Shown here: positions 8,363 through 16,477 of the stretch, piece by piece
Numbering within the stretch: position 1 is the first letter of the stretch
Layout: every line of letters begins with the position of its first letter
Source: JBHFEI01 sp041928815
GTDB taxonomy: Bacteria; Pseudomonadota; Alphaproteobacteria; Rhizobiales; Rhizobiaceae
DNA length: 64,000 nt
Direction: 5' to 3'
Assembly (NCBI RefSeq): GCF_041928815.1
Contig: NZ_JBHFEI010000002.1
Coordinates: forward strand, 248,001 to 312,000
Made by a program: the position numbers and the translations under genes
The notes under the pieces: generated by a model
The model's input: the letters and a program-made list of their open reading frames with translations, nothing else
What the model was told of the DNA's origin: nothing
The model's database searches: none

Positions 8363-8628
8363 GCCGCGTCTCCCCGTGCGGCCGCGTCGCGGACGGAGTG
8401 GATCTCGTGGGTGGCGGTGTCGCGCTCGACCACCAGCCAGCGCCGGCATCCGGACGCATGGTGCCAGTATTCGGCAAGCCGCCCCCTCGGATTGTCGCGC
8501 AGGTAGACATAGGCGAACCAGTCCTCCGGCGCGGCATCGGCGGCGGGACGGAGAACGGCCGCGCCGCGGATGCCGAATTCTTCCTTGGGGCGGGGGCCGC
8601 AATGCGGGCAGGAGATCAGGCTGGCCAT
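8359..8628 (-). CDS. soxD: Sarcosine oxidase delta subunit
   Basis: 89 aa, the usual small size. Putative zinc ligands are visible: 'CPHC' at residues 7-10 and 'HHASGC' with His56, His57 and Cys61, agreeing with the structural zinc site of SoxD. The Shine-Dalgarno AAGGA lies before the ATG, and the stop overlaps soxA by ATGA. It is separated from soxB by an unusually long, structured spacer of 110 bases (8629-8738). Confidence 0.93.
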   Translation of the reverse strand: MASLISCPHCGPRPKEEFGIRGAAVLRPAADAAPEDWFAYVYLRDNPRGRLAEYWHHASGCRRWLVVERDTATHEIHSVRDAAARGDAA

Positions 8629-8738
8629 GGGCGGTCCTTAAAGTTTGTCCGGGATTAAGTGGAATCCGGTTATCCCGAAGAGACAAACGACAACAGAGAA
8701 TCGAATGAATGTCAGGTTCATGATGACCCTGACTGTCT
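8629..8738 (-). other. Structured, AT-richer spacer between soxB and soxD
   Basis: The only gap in an otherwise overlapping sox operon. Minus-strand RNA can form nested pairings: arms 8643-8649 with 8682-8688 (GTTTGTC/GACAAAC) plus 8650-8655 with 8672-8677; 8679-8685 with 8734-8740 (AGAGACA/TGTCTCT); and a 6-bp GTCAGG/CCTGAC stem around 8711-8733. Some pairings exclude each other. It also contains a 27-codon ORF (8638-8721). It may act in mRNA processing or stability between soxB and soxDAG. Confidence 0.5.
8638..8721 (-). CDS. Possible 27-aa hydrophobic small protein in the soxB-soxD spacer
   Basis: ATG at 8721, TAA at 8638-8640; the product begins MNLTFIRFSVVVCLFG and is hydrophobic in the middle, like a short membrane peptide. 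An AGGG sits near Shine-Dalgarno position. The stop lies 9 bases before the soxD start, and the soxD Shine-Dalgarno follows it directly, so coupling is possible. It could equally be chance within a structured spacer. No family recognised. Confidence 0.25.
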   Translation of the reverse strand: MNLTFIRFSVVVCLFGITGFHLIPDKL

Positions 8739-9989
8739 CTAGTGAAGGTTGTGCTGGGCGCCGACGCCCTTTTCGTCGATCATCCGCCCGCGTGCGAAGC
8801 GATCGAGGCGGAAGGCGCGGGCGGTTTCCTGGGCCACGTCGCGGGCGATCAGGTGGGCGTAGCAATAGCCCGATGCCGGCGTCGCCTTGAAGCCGCCGTA
8901 ACACCAGCCGGCATTGATATAGAGCCCCTCGACCGGCGTCCTGTCGATGATCGGCGAGCCGTCGGCGCTCATGTCCATGACGCCGCCCCAGGCGCGCAGC
9001 ACCCGGACGCGCGACAGCGCCGGGATCATCGCCACGCCCGCCTCCGCCACATGCTCGACGGTGGCGAGATTGCCGCGCTGGGCATAGGAATTGTAGCCGT
9101 CGATGTCGCCGCCGAAGACGAGGCCGCCCTTGTCGGACTGGGAGACGTAGAAATGGCCGGCGCCGAAGGTGACGACGGTGTCGATGAAGGGTTTCAAGCC
9201 TTCCGAGACGAAGGCCTGCAGCACATGGCTCTCGATCGGCAGGCGAAGATCGGCCATCGCGGCAACCACGGTCGAATGGCCGGCGGCGGCGAGCGCCAGC
9301 TTGCCGCAGGCGATAAAGCCCTGGCTGGTCTCGACGCCGGTGACGCGGCCTTGCTCGCGGCGGATGCCGGTCACCTCGCAGTTCTGGATGATGTCGACGC
9401 CGCGCATGTCGGCGCCGCGCGCATAGCCCCACGCCACCCCGTCATGGCGCGCGGTGCCGCCGCGGGCCTGGAACAGACCACCCTGGATCGGGAAGCGGGC
9501 ATTGTCGAAATCGAGGAAGGGCAGCATCTCGCGCACCTTCGCCCTGTCGAGGAGCTCCGAATCGACGCCGTGCAGCCGCATGGCATTCCCGCGTCGCGTA
9601 TAGGCGTCGCGCTGCGCGTCGGTGTGGTAGAGGTTGAGCACGCCGCGCTGCGACACCATGGCATTGTAGTTGAAATCCTGCTCCAGCCCCTCCCAGAGCT
9701 TCATCGACAGTTCGTAGAAGGGGTTGTTGCCGGGCAGCAGGTAATTGGAGCGGATGATCGTCGTGTTGCGGCCGACATTGCCGGAGCCGATATAGCCCTT
9801 CTCCAGCACCGCGACGTTGGTGATGCCGAAGTCCTTGGCGAGGTAATAGGCGGTCGCCAGCCCGTGGCCGCCGCCGCCGACGATCACCACGTCGTAACGG
9901 GTCTTGGGCTGCGGGCTGCGCCAGGCCGGCGCCCAGCCCCTGTTGCCCTTCAGCGCGTTGAGGAAGACGGAAAATGCGGAGTAGCGCAT
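8739..9989 (-). CDS. soxB: Sarcosine oxidase beta subunit
   Basis: 416 aa. DAO-fold flavoprotein carrying the oxidative centre: FAD-binding 'VVIVGGGGHG' (about residues 34-43), 'GNVGRNTTIIRSNY' typical of heterotetrameric SoxB, and 'GGTARHDGVAWGYARGAD', whose histidine is the likely covalent FMN attachment. C-terminal 'WCYGGFKATPASGYCYAH' is also typical. The ATG at 9989 is preferred (family proteins start 'MRYSAFSVF'); the frame is open to 10073 but the extra codons are in the promoter region. First gene of soxBDAG, divergent from the AraC-type regulator at 10079. Confidence 0.95.
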   Translation of the reverse strand: MRYSAFSVFLNALKGNRGWAPAWRSPQPKTRYDVVIVGGGGHGLATAYYLAKDFGITNVAVLEKGYIGSGNVGRNTTIIRSNYLLPGNNPFYELSMKLWEGLEQDFNYNAMVSQRGVLNLYHTDAQRDAYTRRGNAMRLHGVDSELLDRAKVREMLPFLDFDNARFPIQGGLFQARGGTARHDGVAWGYARGADMRGVDIIQNCEVTGIRREQGRVTGVETSQGFIACGKLALAAAGHSTVVAAMADLRLPIESHVLQAFVSEGLKPFIDTVVTFGAGHFYVSQSDKGGLVFGGDIDGYNSYAQRGNLATVEHVAEAGVAMIPALSRVRVLRAWGGVMDMSADGSPIIDRTPVEGLYINAGWCYGGFKATPASGYCYAHLIARDVAQETARAFRLDRFARGRMIDEKGVGAQHNLH

Positions 9990-10078
9990 GGCGAGGCGGT
10001 CCTTGTCGATGAGTTGATCATGACAGGTGTGTCGCGGAAAACTTGTGCGTGAAGGACATTCAATGATAGCCATGAGAC
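9990..10078. promoter_or_regulatory. Divergent sox / regulator intergenic region
   Basis: 89 bases between soxB and the GlxA-type regulator. It must hold promoters for both. No strong sigma-70 boxes or perfect operator palindrome could be named; AAGGA (soxB Shine-Dalgarno) lies about ten bases before the soxB ATG. Confidence 0.4.
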
Positions 10079-11062
10079 ATGAGCAATGCTTCGCAGGCGC
10101 CGTCGCAGACGTTCGGCTTCATCCTCGTCCCCGGCTTCGCGCTGATGTCCTATGCGTCTGCCGTCGAGCCGCTCCGGGCGGCGAACCTGCTGGCGGGCCG
10201 CGACCTCTACCGCGTCGAGGCCTTCTCGCTCGACGGCGCGCCGGCGGCCGCCTCCGGCGGCGTCCTCGTGCCGGCGTCAGGCCTGCCGTCGAAGGCGGGC
10301 GATCTGCACACGGTCTTCGTCTGCGCCGGCGGCAGCCCGTCCGACTGGAACGTGGCGCCGGTCCTTGCCTGCCTGCGCCAGCTTGCCCGCGAGGGGATCC
10401 GCATCGGCGGCATCTCCGGCGGGCCCTACCTGATGGCGGCCGCCGGCCTGCTGGAGGGCCGGGATTTCACCATCCACTGGGAACACGCGCCGGCGCTGAT
10501 CGAGGCCTTTCCCGGGCTCGAGCCGCGGCAGGCCCGCTATGTGCTCGCGCCCGGCCGCATCACCTGCGGCGGCGGCGTGGCGCCGCTCGATCTCATGCAT
10601 GCGCTGATTTCCGAGCGCATGGGGCCGGATTTCGCCATGAAGGTCAGCGACTGGTTCCTGCATTCCCATGTCGAGAGCTCCGGTGCGCCGCAGCGGGCGT
10701 CGCTGACGGAACGCTACGGCGTGCGCCATCCGGCACTCCTCGCCGTGCTCGACAAGATGGCGGCGACCGTCGAGGCGCCGCTGCCGCGCTCGGTGATGGC
10801 GGCGTTCGCCGGCATTTCGACGCGCCATCTCGACCGGCTGTTTTCCGTGAACCTCGCCTCCTCCTACCAGAAGGAATACCGAACCTTAAGGCTCGACCAT
10901 GCCCGCCGGCTGCTGCGCCAGAGCCCTCTGTCGATTTCCGAGATCGCCTTCGCCACGGGCTTTTCCAGCGCCGGCCAGTTCTCGCGCGCCTATCGCGAGG
11001 CCTTTTCGCTGACGCCGCGCGAGGACCGGCGCTACACGCGGCCTTCGCTTGAGGGCAAATAG
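10079..11062 (+). CDS. GlxA family (DJ-1/PfpI-AraC) transcriptional regulator, likely sox regulator
   Basis: 327 aa. N-terminal DJ-1/PfpI-like class I amidotransferase domain (about 10-190; 'FGFILVPGFALMSYASAVEPLR', 'GGISGGPYLMAAAGLL', 'ITCGGGVAPLDLMHAL'), C-terminal AraC helix-turn-helix pair (about 225-320; 'LRLDHARRLLRQSPLSISEIAFATGF', 'FSRAYREAF'). This architecture is shared with GbdR/SouR-type activators of glycine-betaine and sarcosine catabolism in Pseudomonas. Divergent placement next to soxBDAG makes it the likely sarcosine- or dimethylglycine-responsive activator (inference). No strong Shine-Dalgarno is visible. Confidence 0.88.
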   Translation: MSNASQAPSQTFGFILVPGFALMSYASAVEPLRAANLLAGRDLYRVEAFSLDGAPAAASGGVLVPASGLPSKAGDLHTVFVCAGGSPSDWNVAPVLACLRQLAREGIRIGGISGGPYLMAAAGLLEGRDFTIHWEHAPALIEAFPGLEPRQARYVLAPGRITCGGGVAPLDLMHALISERMGPDFAMKVSDWFLHSHVESSGAPQRASLTERYGVRHPALLAVLDKMAATVEAPLPRSVMAAFAGISTRHLDRLFSVNLASSYQKEYRTLRLDHARRLLRQSPLSISEIAFATGFSSAGQFSRAYREAFSLTPREDRRYTRPSLEGK

Positions 11063-11169
11063 CCGAATTTGTCTCTCCGCGCTCTAGGGAATGTCGCGGA
11101 TTGGATCGACAGTCGGCTTTCCGCGAGAGTAGAGCGTCGGGGTCGCATCTCAAACGAGGGATCAAACCG

Positions 11170-12054
11170 ATGACGAGCTACGTTCTGACCGTTTCCTGCC
11201 AGTCCACGCGCGGCATCGTCGCCGCGATCACCGGTTACCTCGCCGAGAAGGGTTGCTACATTTCCGACAGTTCGCAGTTCGACGACCTGGAGACCGGCCT
11301 GTTCTTCATGCGGCTGACCTTCATCAGCCAGGAAGGCATCGCGCTCGACGTGCTCAAGGCGGGCTTCGAACCGGCCGCGACACGGTTCGGCATGACCTGG
11401 GAAATCCACGATTCCGCGCACCGGATGAAGGTGCTCTTGATGGTGTCGCGCTTCGGCCACTGCCTCAACGACCTGCTCTACCGCTGGAAGATCGGCGCGC
11501 TGCCGATCGAGATCGTCGGCGTCGTCTCCAATCATTTCGACTACCAGAAGGTCGTCGTCAACCACGACATCCCCTTCCACCATATCAAGGTGACGAAGGA
11601 GAACAAGCCGCAGGCGGAAGCCCGGCTGATGGACGTGGTCGAGCAGTCCGGCGCCGAGCTGATCGTGCTCGCGCGCTACATGCAGGTCCTCTCCGACGCC
11701 GTCTGCAAGAAGATGTCGGGCCGGATCATCAACATCCACCATTCCTTCCTGCCGTCCTTCAAGGGCGCCAACCCCTACAAGCAGGCCTTCGAGCGCGGCG
11801 TGAAGCTGATCGGCGCGACGGCGCACTACGTCACCGCCGATCTCGACGAAGGCCCGATCATCGAGCAGGACGTCGCCCGCATCACCCATGCGCAATCGTC
11901 CGAGGATTACGTCTCGATCGGCCGCGACGTGGAAAGCCAGGTGCTCGCCCGCGCCGTGCACGCCCATATCCACCACCGGGTGTTCATGAACGGCAACAAG
12001 ACCATCGTCTTCCCGGCGAGCCCCGGCTCCTACGCGTCCGAGCGGATGGGCTGA
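11170..12054 (+). CDS. purU: Formyltetrahydrofolate deformylase
   Basis: 294 aa. N-terminal ACT domain (about 4-80; 'YVLTVSCQSTRGIVAAITGYL'), then a formyltransferase-fold hydrolase domain with 'RYMQVLSD' and the active-site 'INIHHSFLPSFKGANPY' and 'TAHYVTADLDEGPIIEQD'. It hydrolyses 10-formyl-THF to formate and THF. Beside sarcosine oxidase it regenerates free THF from one-carbon units made during demethylation. ATG 11170 begins the ACT domain. Its last 25 bases overlap, antiparallel, the 3' end of the FAD oxidoreductase gene. Confidence 0.95.
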   Translation: MTSYVLTVSCQSTRGIVAAITGYLAEKGCYISDSSQFDDLETGLFFMRLTFISQEGIALDVLKAGFEPAATRFGMTWEIHDSAHRMKVLLMVSRFGHCLNDLLYRWKIGALPIEIVGVVSNHFDYQKVVVNHDIPFHHIKVTKENKPQAEARLMDVVEQSGAELIVLARYMQVLSDAVCKKMSGRIINIHHSFLPSFKGANPYKQAFERGVKLIGATAHYVTADLDEGPIIEQDVARITHAQSSEDYVSIGRDVESQVLARAVHAHIHHRVFMNGNKTIVFPASPGSYASERMG

Positions 12055-13397
12055 GGCCCGACCGCGGCGGAGACCGGTGCCGCGATCGTCATCGGGGTGC
12101 CGTCGATGAAGCGGGAATAGCGGAACGGCGCCGGATCGACGATCGGATCGGCGCCGGTGACGATGTCGGCCGTCAGATGGCCGGCGCCGGGGCCGATGCC
12201 AAAGCCGTGGCCGGAATAGCCGGTCGAGACGACGAGGCCGGGCATGTCCTCGACGGTGGAGATCACCGGCACCGCGTCCGGCGTCACGTCGATGAGCCCG
12301 GCCCAGACCTGCTGCGGCACGGCCGCCTTCAGCATCGGGAACACCTCGGCCGCCGCCTTGAGCGCCGCCAGCGCCGAACCGTCCGGCTTCGGATCGAGGA
12401 TGCGGTGGCGCTCGAAGGCGCCGGGCCGGTCGAGCGCCACCGTGCCGATCTCGAACAGTTCCTCGAGGCTGCGGGCGGTCAGCCGCAGTTGCACGGCATC
12501 GCCCTGCGCCTTGCGGGCCGGCTGGAAATCGCGGAAGAAGGTGAAGCTGTCTGGCACGATGCCGTGCACGTTGACCGCGCCATGGGCGATCGTGTAGCCG
12601 CCGTCGAGGCGCTTGCGGTAGGCATAGGTCGCCGTCGCCCCGGCGCCTTCCGGTCCGCCTGCGACCGGTCCGGTCCGCAAAACGGTGTTGCGCACCTTGA
12701 GCTGCGGCAGGCGGATGCCGATCCCCTTCAGCAGCAGCCGCGACCAAGCCCCGCCGGCGACCACCACGGTCGAGGCGGCGATCCGTCCCTTCTCCGTGAC
12801 GACGCCGCTGACGCGTCCGCCGCTCGTCTCGATGCCGCGCACGGCGCAGCCGGTGACGATCACCGCGCCCTTCGCGATCGCCCCCTTCGCGATCGCCGGA
12901 ACGGCCTTCTGCGGCTCGGCCCGCGCGTCGCTCGGCGTCACCATGCCGCCGAGATAGCGGCGTGTGGCGCCCGGCATCAGGCCGAGCGCCTCGTCCGCGC
13001 CGACCTCCCGGCTGTCGAGGCCGTTCGCCGCCGCGTGAACCAGCCATTGCCGATGGCTGGCGACGTCCTGCGGCGTTTCGGAAATATAGAGGATGCCGGC
13101 GCGGCGATAGCCGGTCTCCCCGCCGATGCGGGTGTCGAGCCCGTCCCAGAGGCGCAGCGATGCCATGGCGAGCGGGATCTCGCGCGGGTCGCGGCCCATG
13201 ACGCGCACCCAGCCCCAGTTGCGGCTCGATTGTTCGCCGGCGAGCACGCCCTTCTCGCACAGCACCACGTTGACGCCGCGCTCGGCGAGGAAGAGCGCGG
13301 TGGACGCGCCGATCACGCCGCCGCCGACGATGACGACGTCGGCGCTGGGCGGGATCGAGGAGGATGTCACTGTCGGGTCGAGCTGCGGTCCGGGCAT
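12030..13397 (-). CDS. FAD-dependent oxidoreductase (DAO family)
   Basis: 455 aa. After a ~20-residue leader comes the dinucleotide-binding motif 'DVVIVGGGVIGASTALFLAERG' and the family's C-terminal 'STGYSGHGFGIGPGAGHL', characteristic of D-amino-acid / sarcosine / N-methyl amino-acid oxidising flavoproteins. Likely substrate is a secondary or D-amino acid; the sarcosine cluster suggests methylated amines, but this is inference. Its 3' end overlaps purU by 25 bases on the opposite strand. A GntR-like palindrome (13418-13429) lies just upstream of its ATG. Confidence 0.85.
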   Translation of the reverse strand: MPGPQLDPTVTSSSIPPSADVVIVGGGVIGASTALFLAERGVNVVLCEKGVLAGEQSSRNWGWVRVMGRDPREIPLAMASLRLWDGLDTRIGGETGYRRAGILYISETPQDVASHRQWLVHAAANGLDSREVGADEALGLMPGATRRYLGGMVTPSDARAEPQKAVPAIAKGAIAKGAVIVTGCAVRGIETSGGRVSGVVTEKGRIAASTVVVAGGAWSRLLLKGIGIRLPQLKVRNTVLRTGPVAGGPEGAGATATYAYRKRLDGGYTIAHGAVNVHGIVPDSFTFFRDFQPARKAQGDAVQLRLTARSLEELFEIGTVALDRPGAFERHRILDPKPDGSALAALKAAAEVFPMLKAAVPQQVWAGLIDVTPDAVPVISTVEDMPGLVVSTGYSGHGFGIGPGAGHLTADIVTGADPIVDPAPFRYSRFIDGTPMTIAAPVSAAVGPQPIRSDA

Positions 13398-13417
13398 GGC
13401 GGGCGTTCCGGTGAAAA

Positions 13418-13429
13418 AGTGTCTACACT
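13418..13429. promoter_or_regulatory. GntR-type operator-like palindrome
   Basis: AGTGTCTACACT: 5-bp arms around a two-base centre, matching the GT-N-x-N-AC pattern of many GntR/FadR-family operators. It lies 20 bases upstream of the FAD oxidoreductase start and 118 bases upstream of the divergent SDR gene, so one bound protein could control both. No GntR gene is in this window. Confidence 0.4.
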
Positions 13430-13474
13430 CTCTCTAGCGCGGAATGGCGCCGCGCGGAAAGCCCTCTCGTTCGC

Positions 13475-13502
13475 TTGACATCCGTCTTTGCGGCGATATG
13501 CC
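13475..13502 (+). promoter_or_regulatory. Possible sigma-70 promoter for the SDR gene
   Basis: A perfect -35 TTGACA (13475-13480) is followed about 16 bases later by a weak -10 (TATGCC). The SDR start codon is 45 bases beyond. Only the -35 is convincing. Confidence 0.4.
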
Positions 13503-13546
13503 TGACGCAACGACACACGCGGCCGCGGGCCGCATCGGAGGATGAC

Positions 13547-14284
13547 ATGGCGGGACTTCTGGCCGGCAAGCGGGCGGTGATCACGGCGGCGGCGCAGGGC
13601 ATCGGCCGGGCGGCGGCCGAGGCGTTCCATCGTGAGGGCGCGGTGGTCACCGCGACCGACATCAACGCGGAAAAGCTCGGCGAACTCGCGGATCTCGGCA
13701 TGGCGGTCGAGACGCTCAACGTGCTGAACGCCGCCGACATCGCCGCCTTCGCCGAGCGCACCGGCCCGGTCGACGTGCTGTTCAACTGCGCCGGCGTCGT
13801 CCATGCCGGGACGATCCTCGACGCCACGGATGCCGATTTCGATTTCGCCTTCGATCTCAACGTGCGCTCGATGATGCGGCTGATCCAGGCCTTCCTGCCG
13901 GGCATGCTGGCCAAAGGCGGCGGCTCGATCGTCAACATGGCCTCGGTCGCCGGCGTGCCGAAGGGGGTCGCCAACCGCTTCGTCTATTCGGCGAGCAAGG
14001 CGGCCGTGATCGGGCTGACCAAGTCGGTCGCCACCGACTACATCAAGCAGGGCATCCGCTGCAACGCGATCGCGCCGGGCACGGTGCAGTCGCCGTCGCT
14101 TGAGGAGCGCATGCGCGCGCAGGGCAATTATGAGGAGGCGCGCGCCGCCTTCATCGCCCGCCAGCCGATGGGCCGGCTCGGCACGCCGGACGAGATCGCG
14201 GCGCTCGCCGTCTATCTCGGCAGCGACCATGCCGCCTATACGACCGGCCAGGTGCATGTCATCGACGGCGGCATGAGCCTGTGA
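13547..14284 (+). CDS. SDR family oxidoreductase
   Basis: 245 aa classical short-chain dehydrogenase. NAD(P)-binding 'TAAAQGIGRAAAEAF' (TGxxxGxG variant), 'LFNCAGVVHAGTI' (NAG region), catalytic Ser in 'IVNMASVAG', Tyr-Lys in 'YSASKAAVIGLTKSVA', and C-terminal 'HVIDGGMSL'. An aspartate in 'TATDIN' favours NAD(H). The closest recognisable group is DHRS6-like / 2-keto-3-deoxy-L-fuconate dehydrogenase proteins, which in some bacteria work with an FAH hydrolase such as the one at 2593; that link is speculative here. CGGAGGA precedes the ATG. The ModE-like gene starts 4 bases after its stop. Confidence 0.88.
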   Translation: MAGLLAGKRAVITAAAQGIGRAAAEAFHREGAVVTATDINAEKLGELADLGMAVETLNVLNAADIAAFAERTGPVDVLFNCAGVVHAGTILDATDADFDFAFDLNVRSMMRLIQAFLPGMLAKGGGSIVNMASVAGVPKGVANRFVYSASKAAVIGLTKSVATDYIKQGIRCNAIAPGTVQSPSLEERMRAQGNYEEARAAFIARQPMGRLGTPDEIAALAVYLGSDHAAYTTGQVHVIDGGMSL

Positions 14285-14288
14285 CGCG

Positions 14289-14648
14289 ATGACGGACGCT
14301 CCGGATCTCCGGCCTGTCCTGCGCATCGATTTTCCCGGCGCCGACCGGCTCGGCCGGGGCAAGATCCTGCTTCTGGAGCACATCCGCGAGACCGGGTCGA
14401 TTTCCGCCGCCGGCCGGGCGATGGACATGTCCTACCGCCGCGCCTGGCAACTGGTGAACGCGCTCAACACGATGTTCGCCAGGCCCGTCGTCGCGCCGCA
14501 GCGCGGCGGCAGCCGCGGCGGCGGTGCCTCGGTCACGCCGTTCGGCGAGGACCTGATCCGGCGCTTCCGTGCGATGGAGGCGGCAGCCGGCGCGGCGCTT
14601 GCCGCCGATCTCGACTGGCTCGAAGCCCATCGCCGCCTGCCGGACTGA
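14289..14648 (+). CDS. modE: ModE-type winged-helix DNA-binding protein (no molybdate-binding domain)
   Basis: 119 aa. The whole protein corresponds to the N-terminal winged-helix domain of ModE ('GRGKILLLEHIRETGSISAAGRAMDMSYRRAWQLVNALN', 'VTPFGEDLIRRF'). The two C-terminal Mop/TOBE domains that sense molybdate in E. coli ModE (262 aa) are absent. Such short ModE-like proteins occur in alphaproteobacteria. Convergent with modC (3-base gap) and close to a Mo-box before modA (17299-17327), its likely target. It appears co-transcribed with the upstream SDR gene, an odd pairing. Confidence 0.85.
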   Translation: MTDAPDLRPVLRIDFPGADRLGRGKILLLEHIRETGSISAAGRAMDMSYRRAWQLVNALNTMFARPVVAPQRGGSRGGGASVTPFGEDLIRRFRAMEAAAGAALAADLDWLEAHRRLPD

Positions 14649-14651
14649 GGC

Positions 14652-15710
14652 CTACCGGTCGAGCGCGACGCTCTTGACGATCGCGTGCACGGCAAGGCCC
14701 GGCACCAGCGCCAGCAGGTCGCGCGAGAGCCGGGTGATCCGGGCGGTGAGCATCGTGCCGCCGCAGTCGACGATCACGTCGGCCTCCTCGCCCAGAATTC
14801 GGATGTCGGCGACGCGTCCCGCAAAGATGTTGAGCGCGCTCAGTCCCTCGGGCTCGCGGATCGCCAGCATCACGTCGCGGGCGGCGATGTGCAGGCGGAC
14901 GGCGCGGCCGGGGTCGAGCGACGGGTCGGGAACGCGGAAGACGAGCGGCCCGCTTGCGACGGTGGCGAGGCCGGCATGGCGCTCGCCCGCCACGCCGTCG
15001 AGCACCGTTCCGGCCTCGCGCCGGTCGATCGCGGGCGACGGCTGGCTCAGCACCGAGGCGGGATCGCCCGAGGCGGCGACGCGGCCGGCCTCGATCATGA
15101 CGACGCGGCTTGCGAGCCGCGCGACTTCCGCCACGGAATGGCTGACATAGACGATCGGGATCGCCGTTTCGTCGCGCAGGCGTTCGAGATAGGGGAGGAT
15201 CTCCTGCTTGCGCGCCTCGTCGAGCGCCGCCAGCGGCTCGTCCATCAGCATCAGGCGCGGCGCGCTCAGAAGCGCCCGGCCGAGGGCGACGCGCTGCTTC
15301 TCGCCGCCGGAGAGCCCGGCCGGCCGGCGCGCGAGCAGAGGTGCGATGTCGAGCATGTCGACGATGCGGTCGACCTCCGGCCCCGAGCCGCCAAGGCCCG
15401 CCAGCCAGCGGCCGTAGAGAAGATTGCGCCGGACGCTGAGATGCGGGAACAGCCGTGCCTCCTGGAAGACATAGCCGAAGCGCCGGCGATGGACGGGGAC
15501 GTCGATGCGCTGCGCGGTGTCGAGGAGCGTGTCGCCGTCGAGCGCGATGCGCGCCGTCGCGGGGCGGACAAGGCCGGCGATGATGTTGACGAGCGTCGTC
15601 TTGCCGGAGCCGGAACGGCCGAAGAGCGCGGTGACGCCCCCCGTCGAGGAGAATGCCGCCTCAAGCGTGAAGGCGCCCTGGCGGTGGGTCACGGAGACGT
15701 CGAGGCTCAT
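14652..15710 (-). CDS. modC: Molybdate ABC transporter ATP-binding protein
   Basis: 352 aa. Walker A 'GRSGSGKTT' (31-39), signature 'LSGGEKQRVALGRAL', Walker B 'LMLMDEPLAALD', H-loop 'VSHSVAEVARLA'. The C-terminal ~65 residues ('LNIFAGRVADIRILG ... LARI' type) form a Mop/TOBE domain that binds oxyanion, as in other ModC proteins. The ATG overlaps the modB stop (ATGA). Energises molybdate import at the inner membrane with ModB. Confidence 0.95.
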   Translation of the reverse strand: MSLDVSVTHRQGAFTLEAAFSSTGGVTALFGRSGSGKTTLVNIIAGLVRPATARIALDGDTLLDTAQRIDVPVHRRRFGYVFQEARLFPHLSVRRNLLYGRWLAGLGGSGPEVDRIVDMLDIAPLLARRPAGLSGGEKQRVALGRALLSAPRLMLMDEPLAALDEARKQEILPYLERLRDETAIPIVYVSHSVAEVARLASRVVMIEAGRVAASGDPASVLSQPSPAIDRREAGTVLDGVAGERHAGLATVASGPLVFRVPDPSLDPGRAVRLHIAARDVMLAIREPEGLSALNIFAGRVADIRILGEEADVIVDCGGTMLTARITRLSRDLLALVPGLAVHAIVKSVALDR

Positions 15711-16456
15711 CCTCCGCCCACCCGTCTCGCGACCCGCGTCGCCATCAGTTCCGAGAGGATCAGCGCCGCCATCGACAGCGCGACCGAGATCAGCGTCAGC
15801 CTGAGGGCGCCGGCATCGCCGCCGGGCACCTGTGTGAAGGTGTAGATCGCCGCCGAGAGCGTCTGCGTTTCGCCGGGGATGTTGGAAACGAAGGTGATGG
15901 TCGCGCCGAATTCTCCCATCGCCTTGGCGAAGGAGAGGATCATGCCGGCGATGATGCCCGGCAGCACGAGCGGCAGCGTCACCGTCAGGAAAACCAGCAC
16001 GGGTGCCGCGCCGAGCGTCGCGGCCGCCTGTTCGAGCTTCTCGTCGACCGCCTCGATCGAAAGCCGGATGCTGCGTACCATCAGCGGAAAGCCCATGATG
16101 GCGCAGGCGAGCGCCGCGCCCGTCCAGCGGAAGGAAAGCACGATGCCGAAATGCGCGTCGAGGAAGGCGCCGATCGGCCCGCGCCGGCCGAACAGGATCA
16201 GGAGCAGATAGCCGGTGACGACGGGCGGCAGGATCAGCGGCAGGTGGACGACACCGTTGAGCGCGGACTTGCCCCAGAACCGGCCGCGCGCCAGAAGCCA
16301 GGCGATAAAAATCGCGACCGGCAGGCTCGCGATCGTCGCCACAGTGGCGACGCGCAGGCTGAGCCGGATCGCCGTCCATTCCGCATCCGAGAGGGTGAGC
16401 CCGTCCAAATCCGCCGTTCCGTCTGCCCGCGCCTTTCCGCCGCCCGGCCCAAGCAT
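15707..16456 (-). CDS. modB: Molybdate ABC transporter permease
   Basis: 249 aa as drawn. Five to six membrane segments, and the EAA loop 'EQAAATLGAAPVLVFLTVTLP' that contacts ModC. The ATG at 16456 has no recognisable Shine-Dalgarno; a TTG about 18 codons in (before 'DGLTLSDAEWTAIRLSLRVA', where the conserved family sequence begins) has a GGA-rich stretch upstream and may be the true start. Lies 21 bases after modA and overlaps modC. Confidence 0.93.
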   Translation of the reverse strand: MLGPGGGKARADGTADLDGLTLSDAEWTAIRLSLRVATVATIASLPVAIFIAWLLARGRFWGKSALNGVVHLPLILPPVVTGYLLLILFGRRGPIGAFLDAHFGIVLSFRWTGAALACAIMGFPLMVRSIRLSIEAVDEKLEQAAATLGAAPVLVFLTVTLPLVLPGIIAGMILSFAKAMGEFGATITFVSNIPGETQTLSAAIYTFTQVPGGDAGALRLTLISVALSMAALILSELMATRVARRVGGG

Positions 16457-16477
16457 GGGCCGGCGGAGGTTAACGGA

